From the NCBI GenBank assembly GCA_031841125.1, contig CM063112.1:17882603-17946602 (forward strand): 64,000 nucleotides of DNA, given 5' to 3'. This stretch comes from Acanthococcus lagerstroemiae. Taxonomy: Eukaryota > Arthropoda > Insecta > Hemiptera > Eriococcidae. Made by a program: the position numbers and the translations under genes. The first letter of the stretch is position 1. Each line of letters begins with the position of its first letter. The notes beneath the pieces are model-generated. The model saw only the letters and a list, made by a program, of their open reading frames with translations. It had not been told where the DNA came from and made no database searches. Below, one piece after another: positions 50,716 to 61,974 of this stretch.

Positions 50716-51373
50716 CCTTTAATATTAATATTATTTTAATTAATCAATTTTTTTCTATTCATTTTTATTACCAATAATTATTTTGATAACAACTATAATT
50801 CATTTAATAATTTTATATTTTAATAAATCATCCAATCCTTTAGGAATAAATAATAAATTAGATTTCATTAATTTAAACCCAATATTATTATTAAAAGATT
50901 TTTATTTTTTTATTATCATTTTAATAATTTTAATTAATTTAATTCTAATTAATCCTAATTTATTTAATAATTATGATAATTTTAATATAATAAATTATTT
51001 TAAAACCCCAAATCATATTGAACCCGAATGATACTTTTTATTTTTTTATTCTATTCTTCGATCAATTGAAAATAAATTATCAGGATTACTTTTAGTTTTC
51101 ATTTCTATCATTCTTATTTTTATACTACCTAAATTTATAATTAATAAATTTCAATCAAATAAATTTATTCCTATAGTAAAAATTATTTTATGAATTTTTT
51201 TAAATATTATTATTTCTATTAGATATTTAGGAACAAAAATTATAGAATTCCCTTTTAATTTAATTAATTTAATTTTAATTTTTATATTTTTCTTAATAAT
51301 TAATTTAATAAATTTAATTAACAAATTAAATTTTTTTTTAATTAATAAAAAATTATTTTGACAAATAATTTAA
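50716..51373 (+). pseudogene. cob: Nuclear mitochondrial insertion: 3' part of cytochrome b
   Basis: Read in the invertebrate mitochondrial code this is the C-terminal part of cytochrome b, a complex III subunit: FLLPMIIL, NKSSNPLG, NHIEPEWYFLFFYSILRSIE and NKLSGLLLVF, then YLGTKIMEFPF, to a TAA at 51371-51373. From 50744 the frame is open for about 209 codons. Under the standard code it stops at once at TGA codons that must be Trp (for example in EPEWYF). Upstream, QFFSIH reads in a different frame from FLLPMI, implying a one-base loss in the T-run at 50763-50766. Composition is far more AT-rich than the flanks, typical of insect mtDNA. It lacks the N-terminal half with the haem ligands and cannot work in the nucleus. 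Few lesions suggest a recent insertion or, less likely, an assembly chimera. Confidence 0.9.
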
Positions 51374-51394
51374 AAAAATTAATTTAAAACTAAA

Positions 51395-51590
51395 AACTAT
51401 AACCTAAATTAATTAAATTTTTATAAAAAAACTAAATAAATCCTTTCCTACTAAATTTAATTATTAAAATTTAAAAGATAAAATCCAACCTAATTTACAT
51501 CGGTTTAAACTCAAATCATGTAAATATTATAATAAGTCAAACAGACTTAAAAATTCATATTTCTATTATAAAAATTTATTTACTTCTTCA
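51395..51590 (-). pseudogene. rrnL: Nuclear mitochondrial insertion: 3' end of 16S rRNA (rrnL)
   Basis: On the minus strand the sequence reads TTACATGATTTGAGTTTAAA, then CCGATGTAAATTAGG and TTGGATTTTATC, followed further on by TAGTAGGAAAGGATT. These match the conserved 3' part of insect 16S rRNA (the region of the standard 16Sbr primer site and the TAGTACGAAAGGA block, with one change). The upstream edge is about 51590, where similarity to the expected peptidyl-transferase region is lost. It lies tail-to-tail with cob, only about 20-60 bases away. Confidence 0.8.
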
Positions 51591-52607
51591 ACTGCTTCTT
51601 TCATGATTAATATATGATTTCATAAGTTTGTGTTATATGGGTTACATCCAGAGTACTTAACTTTCATTATTTCGTCAGAATATATTTTGCTTAAGTGATA
51701 AGTAGCTCGAAAAGTCGGTTCTGCTTTCGCTGCTGCGAAAGCTTTTTTTTTCTCTTTCGTTCAGCTTAATGATGATTTTTTTAAGGGTGATATCCTTGCC
51801 TACGAGGGCTCGGGATACCTTTTGAGGGGGCTCAGCCCCAGCTTTCCCCCAATGGCTACGGGCTATATGTACCAAATTCTGCGCTTTAATTTCCGGACGA
51901 GCATTCTTAATACTGTCGAGCCGCTTTGGAATTTTCCAGTCAAAGCTGGAAGCTATCCTCAGTCTGTCGTAATGAAGGAATTTGTCTGGAGGGGGTGGAG
52001 GGGGGGGGATAAAAATTATAGCAGACAAAATTATTATATATTTCATGTTGTGGACAGTGAAAATGTTCATAAAAATCCTTCCTTATATCTTCGAGTTTTC
52101 CCCCGATATAGGATCTCTATTATTATGTGGAAAATTAAGGATACTGTTCGGAAAATTTCTATAAAATGAAGACACAATAATTCCAAAAATTCTAGCTTTG
52201 TATGAACGGAGAGGCTACAAAACAGCATCATTCGAATGTGAAAAACATTTCACCTGTTTAGCAATTTGTGCACCTTTTCCTAGCTGCTGGTTGTGCAAGG
52301 CTTTATGGTAGAACTGATACCCAGTTCTAGGATGTGATTCTATCTAAAATATTTTTGTATTAACTAAAATTATTACTTCATGAATTTTCTTTTTCTCTTT
52401 TCAACAGATAACCAGGATGACCAAAGATCAAGAGTTGTTCTAGAATTAATTCAATATTAATGTTTGTGTAGATAGATATTTAGTTGTAAAAGTATAAAAT
52501 ATTGGAATAACATTCATCATTATTCATGAATTTTGGCTGTCGGAATTTTGTGTGTCGGGGAGGAGCGCACAGAAATGAGGGGAAGGTTAACCAAAATGCG
52601 ACAGAAT
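51591..52607. other. Non-coding, with C/G-run repeat debris
   Basis: Between about 51790 and 52020 CTACGAGGGCTCGGGATACC, CCCCAGCTTTCCCCC and GGAGGGGGTGGAGGGGGGGG suggest a decayed element of the poly-G/C-edged type seen at 21706 and 49029, but paired ends could not be matched. No gene was recognised. Confidence 0.4.
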
Positions 52608-52810
52608 CAGGGACGTACCGCAGAGTTTTTGTAGAGAGAGGGGGCGGGTAAAATTGTAAAAGTCCCAACTGACTCAACTCAGAATTCCCAAGTATCAAAG
52701 CAAAAAAAAAAAACTCACCTTCTGACCTGTTGGGTTTTTCCAACTTCTCAACAACTCAATTCCCAAGTATCAGAGAGAGAGACAGAGGGGGGGGGCAAGC
52801 TGAAGTTCTC
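52608..52810. repeat. MITE-like family C, second copy
   Basis: It starts CAGGGACGTACCGCAGAG and shares GTAAAAGTCCCAACTGACTC and CCCAAGTATCAAAGC with the 21374 copy in the same order. The right terminal repeat is not visible; the copy fades into a GAGA/G-run. Confidence 0.55.
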
Positions 52811-52914
52811 GCCCCAGTAGACAGAGTTTGAAGTTATATTGTAGTATGCAGACCCGACATTAATAGATATTTCAGCTGTAAAATAATCTATTTTAAAAAA
52901 ACCAATGTTGTTCG

Positions 52915-53265
52915 AAAATTCCACACATTTTTGCGATTATCTCGATAAATATGTTTTCTAAAGAAAAGTTGTATAGAATCTTTTTTACAGAAAATATAAC
53001 GTGGAACATTTTATGTTATTTGCATTTTGGTCCTAAAGTGAATATTTTTTTAGATAACTACAATTTAGCGAGTGAAGATCTGTTATATGAAAGGAAAAAT
53101 AACAAAATCCACGTTCCTTGAAACTTTCATACATTATTGCGATTATCTCGGTAAATATGCATTTTAGAGAAAAGTTGTATGAAATTTTTCTTATAGGAAA
53201 TTCAACACGGAAAATTTTATGCTATATGCATTTTGGTCCTTTGATATGTTCCGAGATATTCGCGG
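52915..53265 (+). repeat. Two-copy ~195-bp tandem duplication
   Basis: TTGCGATTATCTCG, TAAATATG, GAAAAGTTGTAT and TGCATTTTGGTCCT occur in the same order twice, near 52932 and 53128. The copies are about 75-80% alike by eye, so the duplication is not recent. Confidence 0.6.
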
Positions 53266-53842
53266 TTTTTTGTAATATTTCAGTATTACACGTAACTTTA
53301 AGGTCAAAGCGGCACAGGCTAATGGCTTCAGATTGAGCTAAAATTTTATATGGCGAGTTTCTAGGTCCATTGGAACAAATTTCAGTGCCACCCTAATCAA
53401 TTGGCGAAAACTTGTAAAATAAGGGACACCCAAATGTAGCTTTTAAAGAGTAGAATTCGGTGAACCACTCAAATAACGAAGAAAAGGGCCCTGCGACGTT
53501 GCACATAGGGAAGAAAGGGGTCATTTCTACCGACAAAGTGGAAGAAGGGGGAAATAGAAAAATTAGTTACTAGCCCCTTTCTGCCCTGGACCCTTCATTT
53601 GGGCAGACAGAATGGTCGAAGCAGAGGACTGATGGATAACGCTCGGCTCACACTCAACATGACTCTCTGTATCATCATATCCCGAGCTGCTGCAGCTACT
53701 GCATATCCCCCAGCAGGTTTCACCTCGCCAACTATGAAATAGTAATGTTCCAATTACTCATGCGAGACCATCTCAGAGTTATTTTACTTCGCTACCCTTC
53801 TTTTCTTAAAATTTAAGACGGGATACTTCGTATAATGACAGT
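53266..53842. other. Non-coding stretch
   Basis: Nothing recognised; no gene, clear repeat or RNA. Confidence 0.5.
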
Positions 53843-55034
53843 GTGTAGCTGGGTGATTCTCCGAAAAATGGACAATTCAACGTGGACAAAAACCAAAAAA
53901 AATGAGGTTCACTTTTCAAATTTTTTTCGTTGAAATCGATACTAGGGGTGTTGAGAAATCATATTCCGGTACCGGCCGGGCTTAAATTTGATTTTGGAGG
54001 GTTGTAAAAAAAAAATTGTTGTCCACGTTGAAAGACAAAGTTTTCAAGTTTACATAGTGTGATAAGATGAGGCTGTACGATCACACAGCGGCACCGTGGG
54101 TTACAATCTCACGGATCACGGTTTTATGAAGCACCAAAAATTCATCTAGGAAAGTAGTCTCTGCACGAAGAAGATTTAAAGGCTGTTTCTACAGACTGCT
54201 TCTAAGTGTCGAAAGATTCACATCCTTCAGCGTGGATACAAGAAATACGTGAGTAGCCACGTTGAATAATATTTTATGTCCACGTTTAAGGACAAAATCG
54301 CCTTTTCCCTTTTCCCATTGGGTAAATATGCGGAAAATATTTGATACATGTTGCTGAATGTAATGTGGCCAACATTAGTTATATGTATTATTACGTTTTT
54401 ACAAATTCGGAGCTATAAATTCAATATGGCTGTTGATGTCCACGATGAAGGACACTTTTTTTTTAGAAACCACGATCTCAGCAATAAATGAGTATTTTAG
54501 CATACAAATTATCATTATTTCACAGAAGTTCTTGCACAGCCTTCTAGAAGAAGTTATGAGGAAGTTATATGAGCATTTGAGAGACGTTTATGCTTATAGT
54601 GGAACCCTACAGAGAGGTTTGAAAATTATCCACGTTGAAGGACATATCTCTTCCTAGACACAACTTTGAGGTATTCTAAAGGTTACTTAACTTGGTTAGA
54701 AAAAGATTGTAAGACCTGTACCGTGTTGCCTCAACTTACCTCTTCAACAATGGGAAACAGTAGTTCCTGAAAATGATGTATTAAACCCTTCCAGCAAGCA
54801 AAAAAAAAAACGGAACTAGGCCAGGTTGACACCCACGCTGATGGACATTTCAGGTGCATTTTCGATTTTCTAATGATGTTCTGCTGAACTAGGGAGAGCT
54901 TTTACCACTGTCTCCACCAGAAGAGTTCATTTCCTCAATTTTGATATATTGCGCATAGCATTCTGATAAAAAGTGGCAGAGTTACAGCCTATTTACATGT
55001 ATTGTCCATTTTTCGGAGAATTACCCAGCTGCCA
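53843..55034. mobile_element. ~1.2-kb TIR element with an iterated internal motif
   Basis: The left end AGCTGGGTGATTCTCCGAAA, then AATGGACAAT, is mirrored by the right end (reverse complement AGCTGGGTAATTCTCCGAAA, then AATGGACAAT), a ~30-base TIR with one mismatch. Inside, a motif near TGTCCACGTTGAAGGACA recurs about every 140-260 bases: around 53878 (reverse), 54020, 54280, 54437, 54628 and 54828. Its ends TGTCC/GGACA are themselves inverted. No long open frame is present; the 74-codon frame at 54433 only spans the motif. This looks like a non-autonomous DNA transposon with subterminal/internal binding-site-like repeats. No target-site duplication was identified. Confidence 0.65.
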
Positions 55035-56769
55035 GCAGTCGATAGATGAAAAAATAAACAAAAATCAATACTAGGTATGCAGTATCCAGGGAAAAAATTT
55101 AATTCTCCTGTACCGAGTGCGATTTCAGTTTAGTCCCTTAGATGGTCGACTACTTCAACGGTTGATTTGGTATTCTTTTATGCAAACGTATGGTGGAGTA
55201 AGACGTCATACTACGACTTCGGGGCCCCTTTTGAAGTATTTCACGCCTCCTCCCTCAAATGGGATCCCGCTCCGGCCCCGTACTATACTCCGTCGATCTC
55301 TTGCAGTCGCGGTTCCGTTAATCGCAAGGGATTTTGCTCTCTAGCCGTGACTTCAAGTGCCATGATCTCGACGCAGTCTCACTTCGATAACAGATTCGGA
55401 TCGAAAAATGGAAATTCTTCTCAAAAATGAGAAGATTAGCTCGCGAGAGGGAAAAGTGGGGAGACGCAATCTAGTAGTCGAGAGACCGAGGAGTAAATCA
55501 TCATCATGTAACTCGCAGTACCATAATTAACGTCAATGCGACGTATATTCACAACTGTGCCAAACATTATCTGCGAGTTTGGTAGAGATGCCACGTACAG
55601 TTTACTGCAAAAATCTTGCTTCTTAAACGACCAGCTTTCGCTGAAATCGACCGCAGTGCACGCTCGATCTGACCCCCATCCCTTCTCACGACCGACATCC
55701 GCGACGGCACATTCCACCGAAGTGAAAAATCGCATACTGACACCTGTTAATTTTCTCGTTCGCACCTCATCGCGATTTCCTTCCAGCCCTTTCACCTGCC
55801 AGTCAAACGCACGCCGGGCAGAAAGCAGCGAGTGTCAGCGCGAATGAAAAGCAGCACTTCCAGTCGACATCATTAGGCGACCAAATGCGGAAAAAAAGGA
55901 ATCGGTGGCGTGGCAGACAATGCGAAAAAGCGCGGATAACGATTGCGGAGCCACTAAGCCAGGGAGAGCGTCCCCGACCGCGAGAGGGTGACAGACACCG
56001 AGAGCGCGCGAAAAGGAGAGGCGGAAGTTAAATCACCGAAATGACGCTTATTAATCTGCAAATGGGATTGATGTGTATCGGCTTGGCAGTTCGCGACGCG
56101 GATGCGGACGTTGCGGTGCGGCCGTATAATAGACTTCTTTAACAGGGATGAAGAGGATGCGGCGACGCTGGTTGATGTTGACAAGTTGGTTAACACGTCA
56201 TAATAGCCTCGTTGTACGACGACGAGCTTAAGGGATGATGGGTCCGCAACGAGGAGGGTTGACAAAAGTGTTTTTTGGTATGATGTTGACGGCTTGTTTG
56301 TAAACTTAGACCATTTCATTTCATTCTATTCGCCGCGAACATCTACTCTAATGCGCGGCAGCGAGAAGGGCTGAACGATTGCGGGCGCCGATTCGAGGTG
56401 CGGCATCGCCGCGTCGCCGGCCAAACATTCGGCGACTCTTTGACCAGGTGTTTGGAACTCGATGTATGCAAATACGAGGTATTTCCGCGAACCGTGCGAC
56501 CGCATTCGAAGAATTAATTGAATTTGTTGGATTTGAAGATCAGTTGGCACTACCAACAAGATCTAAGATTATAATCCGGACGTTGTGTATAAGCAGTCTG
56601 GGTAGCGAATGGCGCTGTCAACGGGGTATATCACTTCTATAATAGGAGGGGAGAGACGGTTTGCTCACATCTATCACCACCGAACTCTTTTACCTCACCT
56701 TTTCTTCCAGGGGCGCAGCTTCTTTTTGGGGGATCGCGTAGTATCTTTCGAGCATAGTCCTCATCTCGG
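55035..56769. other. GC- and CpG-richer stretch without recognised gene
   Basis: From about 55640 to 56640 GC and CpG are clearly higher than elsewhere in the last 20 kb, and both strands carry frames of 77-121 codons that overlap antisense. None resembles a known protein. It could hold a promoter or 5' exon, or be the 5' part of the retrotransposon relic that follows. Confidence 0.35.
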
Positions 56770-57188
56770 GGTCGAGTTTAGCGATAGAGAGAGTATTGCT
56801 GAGATAGCCACTGAATTCTATAGCAACATATACAAAGATGATCCGTAGGTAGTAACCAAGACTACTGGCTGAGGAAAATATTAGAAGACGAAATCCACGC
56901 GATATAGCCGAAAAAGAAATCGTAAAAGTTTCAAATAATTTAAAACCAGGACGGGCTCCAGGGCCGGTGGGATCGAAAATGAAACCTGAAAACATTCGAC
57001 CTTTGGCTAATCCTTTGGTACCCCTCTTTCACTGCATTCTCTCGTCGGGGTCTCCTCCACGGCAATGGTATCTCTCTGAGATCGTCTTTCTGTATAAGAA
57101 GGGGGACAGAGCTGAAATTAATAGCTATGGACCGATTACTCTACCCCCAAATGTGTGTAAGATCTTTATGGCCTTAACAGGCCCGTAG
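56770..57188 (+). mobile_element. Non-LTR retrotransposon relic, start of RT domain
   Basis: Frames give SIAEIATEFYSNIYKDDP, then after frameshifts GSKMKPENIRPLANPLVPLF, HCILSSGSPPRQWYLSEIVF, LYKKGDRAEINSYGPITLPP. The ...P..W..S.I..LYKKGDR...YGPITL order is the N-terminal part of the non-LTR reverse transcriptase domain. The catalytic FADD region is absent. It is the same kind of element as at 21130 and 59416. At 57177 a GGCCCGTAGCCAG word marks the edge of another repeat. Confidence 0.75.
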
Positions 57189-59415
57189 CCAGACTATGAT
57201 TTTTGAGGGGGCAAATGATATAGTGAGGAGGGCAGATTATGTTTTGGAAATCTGTCAATCTCAAGTACATAGGTGTCTATATAGACATATTATATAGGTT
57301 TTTAGACCAAGGTGAGATCCGGATGAAATGTGGACAACCCAAGACCTGCATTAAAATACATGTATTTCAGAGTATATTTTATGTCTAAATACTCTAGAAA
57401 TACAAGTTTAATCGTTACGCCCACTGAGGGGTAAGAAAATTGAAAAGAAAAATCGATGATAAATTCAGCACAACATAAGATCCAGTGTATAAATGGGTAG
57501 GGTGAGATCACATACGTAATGGTAGAAATTTACTGACCACGTTGAGATCCTGCTGCGTTGTCTATACTGCAGGGTGAATATATGAATAATCTTAATCATG
57601 CTCGAATCTACGGTTTTGTATGAATCGTCCTACCTGGCTAAATTCTGGGTAGGAACTAGGAAGATGCCAGCGTTTTTTGTCGCCTGAATTCCGGTCAGTG
57701 ATCTTTTCAAAAATCAAATTCTTCGTAATTTTCGTAATTTATCATTCGTGGTTAGACGAAGGCGTATTTTTTTCGCACAAAAATCTAGTTGAAACGTGAC
57801 TGAAATTCTGACTTAATCTGAACCCTAATCAGATTCTTACTAATTCAGGACCTAAAATTACTAATTTACAAAGTGAGACATAATGTAAATCGAAATCTTA
57901 AAAAACGGTGAAACTCCTCCACCCATTTCCAATTCTACCGAAATCAAATGCCCTCGCAGAAAATTTTACCGAAAAATTGAATCCTAGTGCAAGCTCCAGA
58001 AATTCGGAGAACCCTGAAATAAGGGATGTTAGACCTCGGAAAAAAAAATTGGAGAAATATTTGAAAAAATCAAACAGAAACGGGAGGGGTACTCTTACAG
58101 AAGTTAAAAACTTATAAATTCGAAATAAACCACATTATAAATGAGGGAACGAAAAAGTCAATTTCAACGTTCCAAAAATTAACCTCGCTCGAGTCTCACG
58201 TGATTAATTCCGATTCGGACGATAATAAGCTTGTAGGAAAAATTTATTAAAACAGAGAAGGGCCACTAAGCAACCCCAAAAAGAACCACTCCAACTCCGA
58301 ATTATGAAATCATGGACGCGGCAAAAGGCTACTAAGTAACCCAAACAGGAACCACCCCAATTTCCCAAGTCTGACTCAAATTGTAATAGAAGACAATTTA
58401 ACCCAAATAGGGACCTCTCCGAACCAGATCCGGGGAACAGCTCTAATATTATTCAGAATATTCAAATAATGGAAGCGACGAGGAAAATCACATAAATCTT
58501 CAAAGAAATAGGTATTTAAAAAAAAAAAAAAAATCGCAGGTATACATAAAATCCAATTCTTGGTAAATTTCAGAAACATTTAATGAAGAAATTAATCTAT
58601 TTAATGAATTCATTGCTTGGTGCGACGAAGCATGACAGCTTAAGAGAACACTTGATAAAATACTTTGCTAAATTAGAAAATTCTGCCCCAGATTTAAAAA
58701 GAAGAATGGACGAAATTCAATTCCTTCAAACTTCAGAAATTCATGAAATTCCTAACACACGCTAGTTTAAGTCGAAGGGGTGGGGACTGTTAGTATGTTA
58801 ATGAGTGTTACCTAAAGAACATCTCTACCAAAAACTAGCTTGTTAGGAATTAGTTCCACCAAACACCTTTTTTTGGTCTGGTATGCCTGTACTATTAAGC
58901 AAGAATAAGGAAATCAATAATTCTCTTTGGATAATTTTCCATGACAAAAAAAATCCGCCCCACAAAAAAATAAAATTGTAAAAGAAACCATAGTGAATGA
59001 AAGAAAACTGTGCGCTATTGCTTCAACTGTTTAAGTTCAACCTTGACTTTGATTAAGTGTAGCTTCACATTTTTTTACTTTTGTTTTCGTTAATATTTTT
59101 TAATTATTCTTTTTTAAATAAATAAATAGTAAGGCCCCTAAAAAAAAAAAAGATAAAAATATTCTGCACCCCTTCAGCATCCAGCTTAAAAGTCTTTGTT
59201 CTTAAAACAGTTTCGGCTACCGGGTTTTCACACCAAAATACACCACGTTTTCTTGCTAAAATCGATGCATGAATAAAGTATCATATTTCGAATTCGATTA
59301 CGAACGCATAAGTCACAAATGAAAGAATTGAAAAATCGAAAGACAAATCAAAATAGGATTGCGATAAAAACACACACCAAAAACCAAAACTCACAATACA
59401 GGAGATAATCACTCA
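57189..59415. other. AT-rich non-coding stretch
   Basis: It opens with GCCCGTAGCCAG followed by GAGGGGGCAAATG-like text, resembling the edge of a MITE. After that there are A-runs (58519-58533, 59139-59149) and no recognised gene. Confidence 0.45.
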
Positions 59416-61560
59416 GTGACGGATTACTCTAGACGCACACTACACACGTTCATGGAGCGGCAAATTTTTAGGGGCGACAAAAAGCGGCAAATTTTTCAGG
59501 AAAATGGAGGAGAAACGGGAAAAAAAACTATCAGGGAGCCTGATGAACATCTTATACATAAATACATCGCGAGAAATTTCCTATACTTCATTCGGAATTT
59601 GTTTATTTATAGAACACCAAATAAAACATTAGGAAAATTTGGCTTGGGAGAAAGAAATAAAAGAGGAAGGGAGCTCATAGAATTTGCACATAGAAACAAT
59701 TTATCAATTGGAAATACATATCTTTTCCTATAAGAGGAAGAAGAAAAGATGGGCATGGCAAGCTCCTAACAAGAATATGAAAAATGACTACTTCTTATCA
59801 GTGACATAATAATATTGGAAAATGTAATATCCAAATTCGACTTTCTTTCAGATCACACTCGTGGAATAATAAGGAATACACTAAAAATACGAAGAAGAGT
59901 GACAATAATAAATTTCACGAACGCAAATAAGAAACACAAGTTTTGATAATCCCAGAAAGTAAAAAAAAGGAGGCACAAAAAAAATTAAAAGAGAAACTAA
60001 GAGATTTTATAAACTGATAATAAAAGGAGTTAAAAAGCATACAATAAATTGGAAGAAGAGCTTAAAACAAAGAAAAAATTTAGAGTAAGAAGAACTGAAG
60101 AATTGACAAATGATAAACTCACAGAAGAAACCTTGGAACTCATACGCATGGATAATTTAAAAAAATCATTTACAAGCAAGGATAGAAAGGGTAAAAATCC
60201 AAAAAGTGGTTTAAAAAAGGGTGAGGGAAGATATAAAAAATTTGAAAACGGAACAATCAAAGAAGTTTTAGAAGACACAGGATCTTTGAAGATGATAAAA
60301 AAGAAATTGAGTGAGGGGAAAAGCCTCATATAGTTAACTTGGAAGGAGAAGAAGGAAAAAAGCGGAATATGATCGAGAAAAAATAATAGAAAATGCAACA
60401 AAATTCTATGAAAAAATAGGAATTTTGGGTAACAAAAAGGAATCAAATGAAGAAGAGAATGTGCCACAAAAAGAAATACCAGAATTTATGCACGACGAAT
60501 TGAAAACAGTAATTAAAAAACTAGAAAAGACCCGTTGGGATTAGAAACGAAACAATAAAAATATTCCAAGATGCAATAATACCCTCGCTTGCCACAATAT
60601 TTGATGGGGTAATGAGATTGAAATAATTCCAGATCAATGGCTCATGGCAGTAATACTATTATATAAAAAAGGGGACAAGAAAGGTACGAATATAAGCAAC
60701 TATCGACCTAAATAAGTCTAACCTTCAACATAAGAAAAATATGTATGGCTTGTTTAAAGAACAGATCATATCGTACGGATAAAAACCAAGCGAAGGAACA
60801 AGCGGGATTTAGGAGGGGATTTTCCACAATCGATAACATCTTTGTAATTAATCAAGTAATTGAGAAGACAAAAGAGTATAATTAAAAAACCAAAATTATG
60901 TTTATCGACTTTAACAAAGCATTTGACTCTGTCAAACATGAATATTTGTGGCAAGCAATGGAAGAACAAGACATAGGGAAAAGCACTATGAAAATAATGG
61001 AAAAACTTTATAACCAAGCAAGAGCATAATATATAAGGATGGACAAGAAAGGAAGGGAATTCAAGATTGGCAGAGGGGTACGTCAAGGGGATCTGATGTC
61101 ACCGAATTTATTTAACTGTGCTGTGGAAAATATATTTAGACAATTAAAATGAGAGAGGAAAATGGTATATTTGTAAACGGAGACAAATTAAACAATTTAC
61201 TTTTTGCAGATGACGTGGTGTTAATTGCAAGAGATATGAAAGAATTGGAAGAAATGGCATAAGAACTAACAAATGAAAGTAAAAAAGCTGGATTAATTAT
61301 CAATGAAACAAAGACAAAAATTCTAGGGGCGAAACAAGGGGGAAGTATCACAATAAATGGAAAACCAATCGAAGTAGTTAACGAAGTGGTTTATCTTGGG
61401 CAGTTAATCTCTTTTGAAAATCAAACTGGGAAAGAAATAACAAGAAGAATATAAAACAGCCGGAAAATTTTTTTTGGGCATTGAAAAGGATTTACAAAGG
61501 AAATTTAAAACTGAACAAAAAATCAAGATATTGAAAACAGCACACTCCCCCTCTTTATAG
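59416..61560 (+). mobile_element. Non-LTR retrotransposon relic with reverse transcriptase core
   Basis: Plus-strand pieces in order: endonuclease end (GKFGLGERNKRGRELIEFAH, about 59635-59700, then FDFLSDH near 59840); linker (NKLEEELKTKKKFRVRRTEE, then NGTIKEVLEDTGSL, near 60045-60290); RT (AVILLYKKGDKKG near 60650; QAGFRRGFSTIDNIFVINQV; KIMFIDFNKAFDSVKHEYLW near 60895; GRGVRQGDLMSPNLFN near 61070; NNLLFADDVVLIARDMKELE near 61195 with the catalytic FADD; EVVYLGQLISFE near 61390). Several stops and frameshifts interrupt it. It resembles insect endonuclease-reverse transcriptase (RTE-like) ORF2. The opposite-strand frames of 106 and 145 codons here are shadows. Confidence 0.85.
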
Positions 61561-61696
61561 CTTCTTTCCATTCGACTAGACACTAAACCAAAACCGTTTA
61601 GAAAACCTTTAAAGTTCTTCATTAATCTCAAAGAATCTTAAACCAGTCTGGATAATTTTTAAAGGATTTTGAGTAAGTATAAAAAAATCTCAGTTA

Positions 61697-61968
61697 CAGT
61701 AGACTCCCGATTGCTGGCTATTGGTCCATCCGCCTCGAATTTATCGGTCCGTCCTTTCGGGTTGTCCACCTCCAACCAAGGGTGGATGGTCCGAAATACT
61801 ACTAAAATCACAACTTTAGTTCTTAGCACAGCTGATGATGATGATGATAGACGACTGGTAGGAGAAGCGTATGTACATACGGATTATGATGATGCTTCTT
61901 TAGGGCTGGAAGGGTCTCTGGTATTTCAAGAACAACAGTCAGCAATCTGCTCAAGATATGTATCATGA
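61697..61968 (+). repeat. Possible pogo/Tigger-type fragment
   Basis: It begins CAGTAGACTCCCGATT, very like the terminal repeat of pogo/Tigger-type elements (CAGTNGACTCTCGATT...). The following frame contains LVLSTADDDDDRRLVGEAYV with an Asp run and no recognised domain. A right-hand terminal repeat was not found. Confidence 0.35.
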
Positions 61969-61974
61969 ATTTCA

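Noticed and set aside
51374..51395. tRNA gene between cob and rrnL in the mitochondrial insertion
   Set aside because: The gap is too short and no cloverleaf could be drawn.
60030..60467. 145-codon minus-strand frame rich in Phe/Leu/Ser
   Set aside because: It is the antisense shadow of the Lys/Glu-rich linker of the retrotransposon ORF2.
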